Assembly (NCBI RefSeq): GCF_002088275.1
Contig: NZ_AQQS01000012.1
Coordinates: 1-64,000 of the forward strand
Reading direction: 5' to 3'
Length of the DNA stretch: 64,000 nt
DNA from: Aurantimonas sp. 22II-16-19i
GTDB taxonomy: Bacteria > Pseudomonadota > Alphaproteobacteria > Rhizobiales > Rhizobiaceae
Part shown: one piece after another, positions 1 to 8,541 of the stretch
Numbering within the stretch: the stretch's first letter is position 1
Layout: the number at the start of each line of letters is the position of its first letter
The notes under the pieces: model-generated
What the model was told of the DNA's origin: nothing
The model's input: the letters and a program-made list of their open reading frames with translations, nothing else
Databases searched by the model: none
Program-made: the position numbers and the translations under genes

Positions 1-1716
1 GGGACGAGCCTGCGCCGCGACAGGCAGGCTCGCCGCCAGCACCGCCTCGGCGCGCGACACCCGGCCCGCCATCCGGTCCCGGGGCCTCGCGCCATCCATG
101 TCACGCCTGCGCACCCGCTCGGGCGGCGTATGAACGGTGGGGCGGAAGGCCGCCGCAAGGTCGCCCTCGCCCGCCGCCCCCTGGGGCGGCCTTGACCGGT
201 CCGGTGCGGGGACGTCGTCTTCACGATCATCCGTCCACAGATCGGCCTGGCGCGGCCGACGCGTGAAGTGCCTCAGCAGGCGCAGCAGCGCGATCGCGCC
301 GGCAAGGCCGAGCCCGCCGACGAGCCCGACCAGCATGGAGGCGATGACGATCAGCTTGCGGCTGGTGCTGGAGGGGCTGAGCGGCGGTGTCGCGGCGGAA
401 ATCACGTGGACATTGGCCGTGCTCATCTGCTCCTGCTCGCCGGTTTCCCGGGCCCGCAGGAGAAACGCCTCGTAGACGGCTCTGGAGGCGTCGACCTCGC
501 GTTCCAGCTCCCGCAGCCGCACGAAGGACGAGCTCGTCCGCAGCTGCTTGTCCTTGAGACTGTTCAGCTGTTCCGACAATTCGCGATCGGTGTCCTCGGC
601 GCGGGCGAGTTCGGTCTGCGCCCCGGCGACGATGCGTGCCAGTTCCTGGCCGATCGCCTGGCGCACCGACGCCAGCGCGTCTTCGGCCGCGATCCGGCGG
701 GGATGGCGCGGGCCGAGCGTGGCGGCGAGGGTGGCGGTCTGCTGGGAGAGTTCGGAATAGTTGTTGCGCAGCCGGGCGAGGGCGTCGGAGGTCAGCTCTT
801 CGGGCAGCGTTCCGGTGACCACGTCGTCGACGTTCGCCGCCTTCATCTGGTCGGCCCGCACGCGCAGCGTCGTCATGTCGCCGCGTGCCTTGGCGAGCTG
901 GTCGTTGATGCGCACGATGTAGTCGTCGTCGACCAGCCTGCCGCCGACGCCGACGAGGCGATTGTCGCTCTTGTACTTTTCGACCGCGCGCTCGGCATCG
1001 ACGACGCTCTCGCGCAGCTCGGTCAGGCGCGAGGACAGCGCCTCGCTGGCCCGCTTGGCGGTGTCCGATTGCACCCGTGCGAGCTGGTCGATGAAGGAGT
1101 CGGCGACGAGATTGGCGAGCAGTGCCGACTTTTCCCCGTCGCGGGTGGTGACGGCGAGATTGATGACGAAGCTCTTGGCGTCGCGGCTGACGCTGAGGTC
1201 GTCGCGCAGGGCCGCGAGGGTCATCAGCTGCCGGCGCCGGGCGCTCTGGGCGTCTTCCTTGCCGGCGAAGAGGGCGAAGAGCGGGTCGAGCAGGCTCTTG
1301 GTCTTGCCGTTGAATTCGGGATCGTTGGCGAGATCGGCCTTGTCGATGACCCGCTGCAGGACGTCGTTGGAATAGATGACCGAGATCTGGCTCTGGATGA
1401 GCCCGAGCGTGGCGTCGCTCGGCAGGCCGTTGGGCGTCACCTCGTTCTGCACGAGCTTGATGTCGCGCGGGTCGACGAGGATCTCGGCGACGGCGGTGTA
1501 GCGATGCGGCGTGCTCAGCGCGAGGAACACGCCCGCGGCGATCCCGAGCAGCGTCAGGAGGACGACCAGCCACTTCAGCGACCAGATCTCGGCCAGGACC
1601 TGCAACGGATCGAACAGCGAGCCGCCCCGCTCCCCCGACGCGAAGGCGGGGCCGGCCAAAGCTTCACGCGCAGCGGGCTGCCTCACGTTCGTTTCGGACC
1701 CGGGTTTTGCAAACAT
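1..1716 (-). CDS. Wzz/ExoP-like polysaccharide co-polymerase (3' end beyond window)
   Basis: The frame stays open from an ATG at 1716 to the left edge, giving 572 residues with no stop. It shows a first membrane segment (about residues 48-67), the Wzz signature shortly after it (HRYTAVAEILVDPRD), a long periplasmic region rich in coiled coil, a Pro/Ser-rich stretch (ATPPLSPSS), a second membrane segment (about 455-482), and a basic, disordered cytoplasmic tail. Proteins of this type set the chain length of Wzy-polymerised exopolysaccharide at the inner membrane. In ExoP-type members a kinase domain follows the tail; that part would lie outside the window, so I cannot say whether it exists. 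An in-frame ATG at 1725 is an alternative start, and neither has a strong ribosome binding site. It heads a polysaccharide cluster. Confidence 0.85.
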   Translation of the reverse strand, partial: MFAKPGSETNVRQPAAREALAGPAFASGERGGSLFDPLQVLAEIWSLKWLVVLLTLLGIAAGVFLALSTPHRYTAVAEILVDPRDIKLVQNEVTPNGLPSDATLGLIQSQISVIYSNDVLQRVIDKADLANDPEFNGKTKSLLDPLFALFAGKEDAQSARRRQLMTLAALRDDLSVSRDAKSFVINLAVTTRDGEKSALLANLVADSFIDQLARVQSDTAKRASEALSSRLTELRESVVDAERAVEKYKSDNRLVGVGGRLVDDDYIVRINDQLAKARGDMTTLRVRADQMKAANVDDVVTGTLPEELTSDALARLRNNYSELSQQTATLAATLGPRHPRRIAAEDALASVRQAIGQELARIVAGAQTELARAEDTDRELSEQLNSLKDKQLRTSSSFVRLRELEREVDASRAVYEAFLLRARETGEQEQMSTANVHVISAATPPLSPSSTSRKLIVIASMLVGLVGGLGLAGAIALLRLLRHFTRRPRQADLWTDDREDDVPAPDRSRPPQGAAGEGDLAAAFRPTVHTPPERVRRRDMDGARPRDRMAGRVSRAEAVLAASLPVAAQARP

Positions 1717-1852
1717 GGACACCATCGCAGCAGGAAGGATCGCGGACGATCGACGACACTATCGAATTTTACGGTGAACGATCGGTTAATTCTTCACCCG
1801 CCTGCGGGAAATCTCCCCATGGGTCCTGGACGGACGGGCCGGGCAAGTCCGG

Positions 1853-3019
1853 TCAGGCCGCCGAGAGGCGCTTCTCGATGACCTCGAACCACGGCTTGGC
1901 GGCCAGCTGCCGGTCGAAGGGCAGCGGCCGGCTCGGCGCGCCGTCCGGCCGCGGCATGACGTCGTTGATCCAGCTGTAGCGATCGGTCAGGCCCCAGGCG
2001 ATGACGAGTTCCGGCGGCTTGACGGCGAAGAGACTGTCCAGGAACCGCGACACCAGCGTCGCGGCCGTCTTGTCCTGCGACTGGGGGTCGGGCGGCGACT
2101 TCCAGTCGATGACGTCGAGCTCGGTGACGAGGAGCTTGATGCCGAGGGCGTCGAGGTCGCGGTGGAAGCGCTCCAGCGCGTCGACGTCGATCACCTTGTC
2201 GGCATAGAGATGCCCCTGCAGGCCGACGGCGTCGATCTTGACATTGGCATCCTGGAGCTGGCGGACGATCGACAGGATGATGGTCCGGCGCTCGTCGTAA
2301 TGCGGCCCCTTGTATTCGAGGTCGTATTCGTTGATCGCGAGCTGCGCCTTCGGGTCGGCGTTGGCCGCCGCCTTGAAGGCGAGGGGGATGTGGCGGGGAC
2401 CGAGCGTGCGCAGCCAGTAGGTGTCGCGCAGCGAGCGATTCTCGTAGAGCGGGTCGTTGGCGACGACCTCGTTGACCACGTCCCAGCCGAGCAGCTTGCC
2501 CTTGTAGCGGTCGCCCACCGTCTCGATGTGCTCGACCAGCACGCGTTCGGCCTCGGACGGGCTTTCGATCGCCTTCGCCCAGTCGGGCGTCGCGCCCCAC
2601 CAGACATGGCAGGTGCCCCGGCTGGTCTTGCCGTTGGCGAGGGCGAAGTCGACGACCTTGTCGGCCGGCTCGAAGTTCCACACCTCGCGGGTCGGCCGCA
2701 GGAGGTTGAACTTCAGGGCGTTCATCGGCATGACGAGGTCGCAATGCTCGACGAAGAGCTGGCGATAGGCCGGGGCGCCGTCCATCAGGTTGAACTGGAT
2801 CGCCGCGCCGAACGGCACCTTTCGCCTGGCCGCCCGGGCGGCGGAAGGCGCCAGCGCCGGAACGAGGGCGGCCGAGGCGGCACCGGCGAGCACGCAACGC
2901 CGCGTTAAGCCGGGCGTGCTACTGCGTGGGGATGCGGAAGGCGGGTCCATCGACGTCGGACCGGCCGTCTGCCGAAGCCGCGCGGCCCCGGCGTCGTCGA
3001 AATCGTCGGCTTTCGTCAT
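1853..3019 (-). CDS. Tat-exported GH10 endo-1,4-beta-xylanase-like glycanase
   Basis: 388 residues. The N terminus carries a twin-arginine signal (LTRRCVLAG, then a hydrophobic Ala-rich stretch ending SAARA), so export in folded form is likely. The catalytic domain has both GH10 hallmarks: WDVVNE, whose Glu is the acid/base, and VTELDV, whose Glu is the nucleophile; HVWWGATPDW and INEYDLE also fit the family. GH10 enzymes cleave beta-1,4-xylan or related glycans. Its place between the Wzz-like gene and the flippase suggests trimming or release of the polysaccharide made by this cluster rather than plant-cell-wall use, but that is inference. The start at 3019 was chosen over the longer frame because it leaves a 30-bp divergent gap to the flippase gene. 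An internal ATG at 2950 would give a shorter Tat n-region. Confidence 0.88.
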   Translation of the reverse strand: MTKADDFDDAGAARLRQTAGPTSMDPPSASPRSSTPGLTRRCVLAGAASAALVPALAPSAARAARRKVPFGAAIQFNLMDGAPAYRQLFVEHCDLVMPMNALKFNLLRPTREVWNFEPADKVVDFALANGKTSRGTCHVWWGATPDWAKAIESPSEAERVLVEHIETVGDRYKGKLLGWDVVNEVVANDPLYENRSLRDTYWLRTLGPRHIPLAFKAAANADPKAQLAINEYDLEYKGPHYDERRTIILSIVRQLQDANVKIDAVGLQGHLYADKVIDVDALERFHRDLDALGIKLLVTELDVIDWKSPPDPQSQDKTAATLVSRFLDSLFAVKPPELVIAWGLTDRYSWINDVMPRPDGAPSRPLPFDRQLAAKPWFEVIEKRLSAA

Positions 3020-3049
3020 CGATGGTCGTCTCTTCGCAGGAAATGGCGC

Positions 3050-4360
3050 ATGCCGGCCCATTCATACCTCATCGGCCGACTGAAAGGTAACGTCGCCTTT
3101 CTGCGCGACTATGCGTCGCTTTTGTCGGGTTCGGCCGGCCGCCTGGTGCTGTCGCTCGCCTATTTCGTCGCGGTGGCGAACGGCCTGACCGTCGCCGACT
3201 TCGGCCTCTTCGCCACGGCTTCGGCAACCGGCATCGTCCTGTCGCGCATCGCCGGCTTCGGCTTCGTCTCGCCGCTCTATCGCACGGCGACCCGGCGACC
3301 CCGCCTGATCGGCGCCTACACCGCCGGCTTCCTCGCGGCCCTCATTGCCTCGCTGCCGCTGGTGGCGATCGCGGCGACCGGCTTCTTCCTGGTTTTCTTC
3401 GACGGCGAGATGAGCCCCGCAGCCTTCGTCGCCGTCGTCGTCGCCGAGGTCCTGTGCTGGCGCATGCTCGAAGTCGTCGTCATCGTCGCCAACGGCATGG
3501 GGCGCTTCTTCGTCGGCGCGGTGATCGTCATCGCAGGATCGGCGGTGCGGGCGCTCGCGGCTCTCCTCTTCGTCGGCCTCGCCGACGGCACGCTGTTCGC
3601 CTGGTCGCTGTTCTATCTCGGCGCCAACGCTCTTTCGATGCTGGGCGCCGTCGCCCTCTGCTATCCCCGCCGACGGCTCCGCTGGACGCCGCATCTCTAC
3701 CTCGCGCGGCTTCGCGACAGCCTCTCGGTCGCCGGCGCCGAGATCGTCTTCTACCTGCAGTCCGAACTCGACAAGCTGCTCGTCCTCTCCATCGGCGGGC
3801 CGCAGACGGCCGGCATCTACGCGATCCTGATGCGGCTGGTCGATCTGACCGCCCTGCCGGTGCGCTCCTTCAACACGATGCTCGTCCAGAAGCTGATGCG
3901 AAGCCCGGACCTCTTGGCGACCTGGCGGATCCGCTGGGGCATCGAGGCGGGCATCGCGGCGGTCTCGGTCGCGGGTCTCGCCTTTCTCGGCGGGGTGCTG
4001 CACGTCTATCCCGGCGCCCTCGGCAAGAACGTCGCCGACGCGGCGCCGCTCGTCCTCCTCCCGCTCCTCGTCCCCGCCTTCCGCAACCTCGTCGAATACC
4101 AGAGCGAACTTCTCTATGCGCGCGGCAGGACCACCATCCGGGCCGCCATCATGGCGCTCGTCGGGCTGGTGAAGGCGGGGCTGCTGATCGCCCTTCTGCG
4201 GATCTATGCGGATGAGACGCAGTGGATCTTCGGGCTCAACGCCGTCTTCGCGCTGCTCTGGCTCGGCTCGGCGCTGGCGAGCTACACCGCCCTCGACTGG
4301 CGCGATCCGCGCCGATCGCCATCGGCAACCCTCAGAGCAGCCCCGCAGCCTGGCGAATGA
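3050..4360 (+). CDS. Wzx-like polysaccharide flippase (MOP superfamily)
   Basis: 436 residues, strongly hydrophobic, with about 12 predicted membrane segments spread evenly over the protein, as in the polysaccharide-transporter branch of the MOP superfamily. Such proteins flip undecaprenyl-linked repeat units across the inner membrane. Function is inferred from topology and from the neighbouring Wzz-like, Wzy-like and glycosyltransferase genes; Wzx proteins are poorly conserved in sequence. The ATG at 3050 follows an AGGAAA-type ribosome binding site and lies 30 bp from the divergent GH10 gene. Its 3' end overlaps the convergent DUF6492 gene by 29 bp, leaving no room for a terminator between them. 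Confidence 0.8.
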   Translation: MPAHSYLIGRLKGNVAFLRDYASLLSGSAGRLVLSLAYFVAVANGLTVADFGLFATASATGIVLSRIAGFGFVSPLYRTATRRPRLIGAYTAGFLAALIASLPLVAIAATGFFLVFFDGEMSPAAFVAVVVAEVLCWRMLEVVVIVANGMGRFFVGAVIVIAGSAVRALAALLFVGLADGTLFAWSLFYLGANALSMLGAVALCYPRRRLRWTPHLYLARLRDSLSVAGAEIVFYLQSELDKLLVLSIGGPQTAGIYAILMRLVDLTALPVRSFNTMLVQKLMRSPDLLATWRIRWGIEAGIAAVSVAGLAFLGGVLHVYPGALGKNVADAAPLVLLPLLVPAFRNLVEYQSELLYARGRTTIRAAIMALVGLVKAGLLIALLRIYADETQWIFGLNAVFALLWLGSALASYTALDWRDPRRSPSATLRAAPQPGE

Positions 4361-5291
4361 GCCGCGGATCGGTGGCGGTGAAGGACTGGATGCCGGCGGC
4401 GACCTGGCCCTCCTCTAGGCTGTCGACGAAGCGGGCGAGAGTGTCCGCGTCCATCGGCGCGCCGGCCCAGTACATCCGGCAGAGGGATTCCGCCATCGGC
4501 ACGTAGTCGCCGATCCGCCCTTCCACCTCGTCGACGAAGCGGCCGTAGATCGTGCATTCGGACAGGATGCGCGTTCCCGCCAGCGTCGCCTCCCAGCGGC
4601 GGCCGGACACCGCGGCGATGGTCTCGACCATCGCCCTCACGGCCTCGGTGCGCCAGGGGATGAGGGTCGCGACATAGCCGGTGTCGGTGGTCTCGGGTGC
4701 GGCGATGCCCAGCAGTCTTCCGGCCTTGCGCGACCATTCCAGATGCACGGCCTGCAGATCCGGCAGGACATGGGCGATGGCGTCCGGCCGGCGGAAGAAC
4801 ATCGTTCGCCCGTCCGGCGAAAAGCTCCCGACGTCGAAGTCCTTCAGGAAGACCACGTCGGAATCGATCGACACCATCACCTCTTCGTCGAGGCTGGCGG
4901 CGAGCGCGATCCGCCGCAGCTGCTGCACGTGCCAGCCGCGCAGCGGCAGGCCGAAGGGCGACAGCCAGATGCGGCGCCTGCCGAACGTCGTCGGATCGGG
5001 AAACGGCCGCAGCCAGAACGGCAGGAGGTCGCGCTCGTCGACGATCTCGCGCTTCGGCCCGGCGAGCTGCCGGAACAGCGGCACGTCGGCGGCCTCGACG
5101 AGGATCAGGTGGCGCGTGTGGCCGGTGACGCGGGCGTCCAGGCTCTCGCAGAGCAGGCGGCAGCGCTCGAAGTCGCCGCGATAGCTGGCAGTGGCGATGG
5201 CCGTGGGCACGTCGGATGCTCTTTCGCTGGTCTTGTGCCCCGCAGCATAACGCGGCTTTCCCGGCCCGTGTGTATCGAATTGTCGCGGCAT
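4332..5291 (-). CDS. DUF6492-type glycosyltransferase-like protein
   Basis: 319 residues. The sequence resembles the DUF6492 family of glycosyltransferase-fold proteins. Visible features are an N-terminal beta-alpha start (IATASYRGDFERC), a SIDSDVVFLKDFD segment containing a D-x-D type metal/nucleotide-sugar motif, and a WRTEAVRAMVETI helix. No substrate can be named. The start overlaps the stop of the upstream WecG-like gene in a TGATG arrangement, so the two are probably translationally coupled. A longer frame exists upstream, but it runs through the WecG-like gene and is not credible. The last 29 bp overlap the convergent flippase gene. Confidence 0.7.
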   Translation of the reverse strand: MPRQFDTHGPGKPRYAAGHKTSERASDVPTAIATASYRGDFERCRLLCESLDARVTGHTRHLILVEAADVPLFRQLAGPKREIVDERDLLPFWLRPFPDPTTFGRRRIWLSPFGLPLRGWHVQQLRRIALAASLDEEVMVSIDSDVVFLKDFDVGSFSPDGRTMFFRRPDAIAHVLPDLQAVHLEWSRKAGRLLGIAAPETTDTGYVATLIPWRTEAVRAMVETIAAVSGRRWEATLAGTRILSECTIYGRFVDEVEGRIGDYVPMAESLCRMYWAGAPMDADTLARFVDSLEEGQVAAGIQSFTATDPRLIRQAAGLL

Positions 5292-6094
5292 CAGGACGCT
5301 CCGCCCCGGCCGCGCAGACGGTCCTGCAGGATGTCCTTCAGGAACAACGGATTGCCGACGACGTAGCGCCGGAACAGCCGTCGCGGCTCGAGCGCCAGGC
5401 GAAACGCCCATTCGAGCCGCAGCTTTCGGATGATGCGCGGCGCCCGCGCGACGTTGCCGGCGAGGAAGTCGAACAGCGCGCCGACGCCGAGGAACACCCG
5501 GCCGTGGCGCTCGTCGAGATGGCGGGCGATGAACATCTCCTGGGCAGGCACGCCCATGGCGACGAGGACGATGTCGGGGGACGCCGCCGCCAGCCGGGCG
5601 AGGACGTCCTCACGCTCGGTCTCCGGGAAATAGCCGTCGGCGAGGGCGAAGATCTCGTGCTGCGGCGCCTGCGCCGAAAGCGCCGCGGCGGCGCGCTCGG
5701 CGACGCCGGGTGCGGCGCCGAGGAGAGCGATCCGGCAGGGCCGCGACAGGCTCGTGGCGAGCCGGGGAATGAAGTCGGTGCCGTTGAGGTTTTCCGCAAA
5801 GCGCTTCCCGTGCAGGAGTTGCGCCCCGATGTCGACGCCGATCCCGTCGGGAAGCAGGAGAAACTCGGCGAGAGCCGTGCGATAGGCCGCGTCGTGCCGG
5901 GCGACGTTGACGCAGTGCGCGTTGACGAAGGCGAGCTTCAGCGCCGGCCCGCCGGACAGCGCCGCCTCGACGCGGGCGATCGCCTCGCTGCCGGACATGT
6001 CGGCGACCGCCAGTCCGCCGATCGCCATCCGCGTCGTCCCCGGCATCGCGTCCCGCCTTCCCGCCGAGCCGCTGCCGGCCGTTTCCACCAGCAT
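5291..6094 (-). CDS. WecG/TagA/CpsF family glycosyltransferase
   Basis: 267 residues covering the whole GT26 family domain. Diagnostic stretches are FVNAHCVNVARHD near residue 55, LLLPDGIGVDIGAQ around 80, GTDFIPRLA, and near the end GVGALFDFLAGNVARAP followed by EWAFRLALEPRRLFRRY. Members add N-acetylmannosaminuronic acid, N-acetylmannosamine or hexose residues to lipid-linked intermediates at the cytoplasmic face of the membrane. The sugar transferred here cannot be deduced. It starts in a TGATG overlap with the stop of the upstream GT4 gene and ends in a TGATG overlap with the DUF6492 gene, so all three form a tight operon. Confidence 0.9.
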   Translation of the reverse strand: MLVETAGSGSAGRRDAMPGTTRMAIGGLAVADMSGSEAIARVEAALSGGPALKLAFVNAHCVNVARHDAAYRTALAEFLLLPDGIGVDIGAQLLHGKRFAENLNGTDFIPRLATSLSRPCRIALLGAAPGVAERAAAALSAQAPQHEIFALADGYFPETEREDVLARLAAASPDIVLVAMGVPAQEMFIARHLDERHGRVFLGVGALFDFLAGNVARAPRIIRKLRLEWAFRLALEPRRLFRRYVVGNPLFLKDILQDRLRGRGGAS

Positions 6095-7332
6095 CAGATA
6101 CGCTCCGGCTCGTCGCGGGTTGCCTCCGAGGGGCTTCCATCTGTGGTTTTGGTTAACGCGGCCTCGCGTTGCTCCGCCTCGAACAGCGCCAGACCGCTGG
6201 CGATGCCCGCGTCGAGCGCCGCCTGCTGGCCCGCGGCGAAGCTTCGGCCGTCGAGGCGCAGCGACCGGCCGGCACGCTCGGCCACGACCCGTTCCACCAG
6301 CGCCGCGGCGAAGGCCTGCGGATCGTCGGCGACCCCGACATTATCGGGAAGGGCGCCGATGCCGCGCAGGGCGGCGGGCGTTGCCACCGCCGGCAGCCCT
6401 TCCTCGAAGGTCTCGATGGTCTTCAACTGCACGCCGGTGCCGCCCTTGGTCGCAAGGGCCACCACCCTCGAGCCGCGCACGAAGGCCTGGGCGTCCGGCA
6501 CGCGGCCGAGGAAACGCACGGTCTGCGGCAGGCCCGGCGGCGGGCCGTCGATGCGCCCGGCGATCGCGATGGTGACGTCGCCCGGCAGCAGCGGCACGAC
6601 CCTCTCGAGAAACCAGTCGAGGCCGACGCGGTTGGGCGCCCAGCTCCAGGTGCCGATGAGGCCGACGTCCTGCTGCCGCTCGCCGTCGTCGACGGCGGGT
6701 GTTCCCCGGCCGATCGACAGCGCCAGCGGGATGGCGCGCCGGTCGCCGGCAAGGCCGAGCCCGGTCCGGTCGTCCTCGCTCAGGGTGTGGATCACCGCGG
6801 CGCGCCGGCAGATCAGCTCCTCCCGGCGCTTCAGGATGCGCGCCTCGCGGGCATAGAGGAGGCGGCTCGCCCGGCTCCCGGCATTACGGGCGTTCTCCGC
6901 GGCCGAGTGATGCTCGACATTGTGGGCGATGAAGATCGACGGCTTGCCGAGGGCGAGAAACGGATAGGCGATCGGCATCTGCACCGAATTCAGCACATGG
7001 CCGTCGACCGGGCCTGCCTCGGCCAGCCGCTCCAGAAGGCCCCGGCGCGACAGGCGGGCGAGCTTCTCGGCGGCGATGGGACGGCCGGACAGCACCGCGC
7101 CGATCAGCCAGAGCGCCTTCTGGCGGGCCGATGCGGCGGCGTTCTCGATGACGATCGTGCCGAGGTCGATCTCGCCCGCCTCTGCCGGCCGGGCGCCCTC
7201 GCGGCGGAAGCCGGCGATCGTCAGCCGGACGCCCTGCCGCCGATAGGCCGCGGCGATCGCCGCATTGGCGATCTCGAAGCCGGTGGTGGCCACGCCGTCG
7301 GGGAGCAGCGATGAGAGGAACAAGAGGTGCAT
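6094..7332 (-). CDS. Glycosyltransferase family 4 (group 1) protein
   Basis: 412 residues. It opens with MHLLFLSSLLPDG, typical of the first Rossmann strand of GT-B enzymes. A later region has IFIAHNVEHHS, VIGTWSWAPNRVGLDWFLERV-type sequence, then VRFLGRVPDAQAFVRGSRVVALATKGGTGVQ-type sequence and KTIETFEEGLPAVATPAALRGI, which form the nucleotide-sugar-binding half. This resembles family 4 transferases with the Glyco_trans_1_4 layout. It probably adds one sugar to the repeat unit at the cytoplasmic membrane. It is first in the three-gene minus-strand operon and has a candidate promoter just upstream. Confidence 0.85.
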   Translation of the reverse strand: MHLLFLSSLLPDGVATTGFEIANAAIAAAYRRQGVRLTIAGFRREGARPAEAGEIDLGTIVIENAAASARQKALWLIGAVLSGRPIAAEKLARLSRRGLLERLAEAGPVDGHVLNSVQMPIAYPFLALGKPSIFIAHNVEHHSAAENARNAGSRASRLLYAREARILKRREELICRRAAVIHTLSEDDRTGLGLAGDRRAIPLALSIGRGTPAVDDGERQQDVGLIGTWSWAPNRVGLDWFLERVVPLLPGDVTIAIAGRIDGPPPGLPQTVRFLGRVPDAQAFVRGSRVVALATKGGTGVQLKTIETFEEGLPAVATPAALRGIGALPDNVGVADDPQAFAAALVERVVAERAGRSLRLDGRSFAAGQQAALDAGIASGLALFEAEQREAALTKTTDGSPSEATRDEPERI

Positions 7333-7365
7333 TCGCCACAGCCCGGTTGCCGGTCGATCGGGCCG

Positions 7366-7393
7366 ATCCTAAGCCTGACAGGTTTCCGTCAAG
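7366..7393 (-). promoter_or_regulatory. Candidate promoter of the glycosyltransferase operon
   Basis: On the minus strand, CTTGAC (7393-7388) is followed after 16 bp by TAGGAT (7371-7366). This fits the alphaproteobacterial housekeeping consensus (CTTGAC and a TA-rich -10). Transcription would start about 25 bp before the ATG at 7332. Assigned by eye only. Confidence 0.4.
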
Positions 7394-7560
7394 CTAACTT
7401 CCGCTTGGGAAATCGCGGGCGCAGTTCTCCCGCCGCCGCGGCGCCGCGGCGTCTCCGGCACGCGACGCAGGCATGAGAATTCGCCAGGAGGCCAGACTTT
7501 CTTCACCAGGATCGGCTTATCGTCCGCCATGCCCCCGAACCTTGCGAGCGGAATGGACGC

Positions 7561-8541
7561 ATGCGGCAGACGATCACCGTTGAATGCGTGTCCCCTGGAC
7601 TGGACCCCGGGGCAATCGAGGCCGTCGTCACGTTGCCGACGTTCCGGCGGCCCGAGCATCTCCTCGCCACGCTCGCCAGCCTGACGGCCCAGCGCGGCGC
7701 GCCGAACTTCGCCGTCATCGTCATGGAGAACGACGCCGAGGGGCGAGCCGGCCTCGAGGCCGCGCGGCCGCTCTTTGCCGACGGGACGATCGCCGGCCTC
7801 CTCCTCGTCGCCCATGAGCGGGGCAACTGCTCGGCTTACAATGCCGGGTGGCAGACGGCGCTGGAGCGCTTTCCCGCAATGCGCCACCTCCTGGTCATCG
7901 ACGACGACGAGATCGCCGGCGAGGACTGGATCGCCCGGATGGTCGAGACGGCAGCGAGGCTCGGGGTCGACATCGTCGGCGGCCCGCAGGTCCCCCGCTT
8001 CGAGCCGGGCGCCAGGATCTTCACCGAAAACCACCCGGTCTTCCGGCCGCACTATACCGCGAGCGGGGCCGTGCCGATCCTCTATTCCTCGGGCAACGTG
8101 CTTCTCGCCCGCCATGTCCTCGACACGATGGGCGCGCCCTTCCTCGACACGGCCTTCAACTTCATCGGCGGGGGCGATGCGGATTTCTACTCGCGCTGCC
8201 GCGAGCGCGGCTTTCGCTTCGGCTGGTGCGCCGAGGCGCCGGTCTTCGAGACGGTGCCGGCACGGCGCACCGAATTCTCCTGGCTGAACGCCCGGGCGTT
8301 GCGCAACGGCGCGATCTCCGCGATCATCGAGCGTCGGCGCCTCGGCGGCGCGCGCGGCGCGGCGCGGCGGATCGCCAAGAGCCTGGCGCTCCTCGCCGCC
8401 TCGCCCTGGCGATCGCTGCGGCTCGGCGTCGATACCGGTTCGGCCACGATCGGTCTCTATCACTGCCAGGTCGCCGTCGGGCGGCTGATGGCGGAGTTCG
8501 GACAAGTCAATGAGCAATACCGCCAGCCTGAGCGGAACTGA
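7561..8541 (+). CDS. Glycosyltransferase family 2 protein
   Basis: 326 residues. The GT-A fold is visible as VVTLPTFRRPEHLLATLASL at the N terminus, VIVMENDAEG, GNCSAYNAGWQ, the metal-binding motif VIDDDEIAGEDWI near residue 115, and NFIGGGDADFYSRC, a GGxD-type element. The enzyme would transfer a sugar from a nucleotide donor during repeat-unit assembly. The last 32 bp overlap the start of the polymerase gene, so they are probably co-transcribed. The region upstream (7333-7560) is the divergent control region shared with the minus-strand glycosyltransferase operon. Confidence 0.88.
   Translation: MRQTITVECVSPGLDPGAIEAVVTLPTFRRPEHLLATLASLTAQRGAPNFAVIVMENDAEGRAGLEAARPLFADGTIAGLLLVAHERGNCSAYNAGWQTALERFPAMRHLLVIDDDEIAGEDWIARMVETAARLGVDIVGGPQVPRFEPGARIFTENHPVFRPHYTASGAVPILYSSGNVLLARHVLDTMGAPFLDTAFNFIGGGDADFYSRCRERGFRFGWCAEAPVFETVPARRTEFSWLNARALRNGAISAIIERRRLGGARGAARRIAKSLALLAASPWRSLRLGVDTGSATIGLYHCQVAVGRLMAEFGQVNEQYRQPERN

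Noticed and set aside
227-1573. Long Arg-rich minus-strand frame and overlapping plus-strand frame (268-1881) over the Wzz-like gene
   Set aside because: Both have abnormal composition, and another minus-strand frame encodes a convincing Wzz-type protein.
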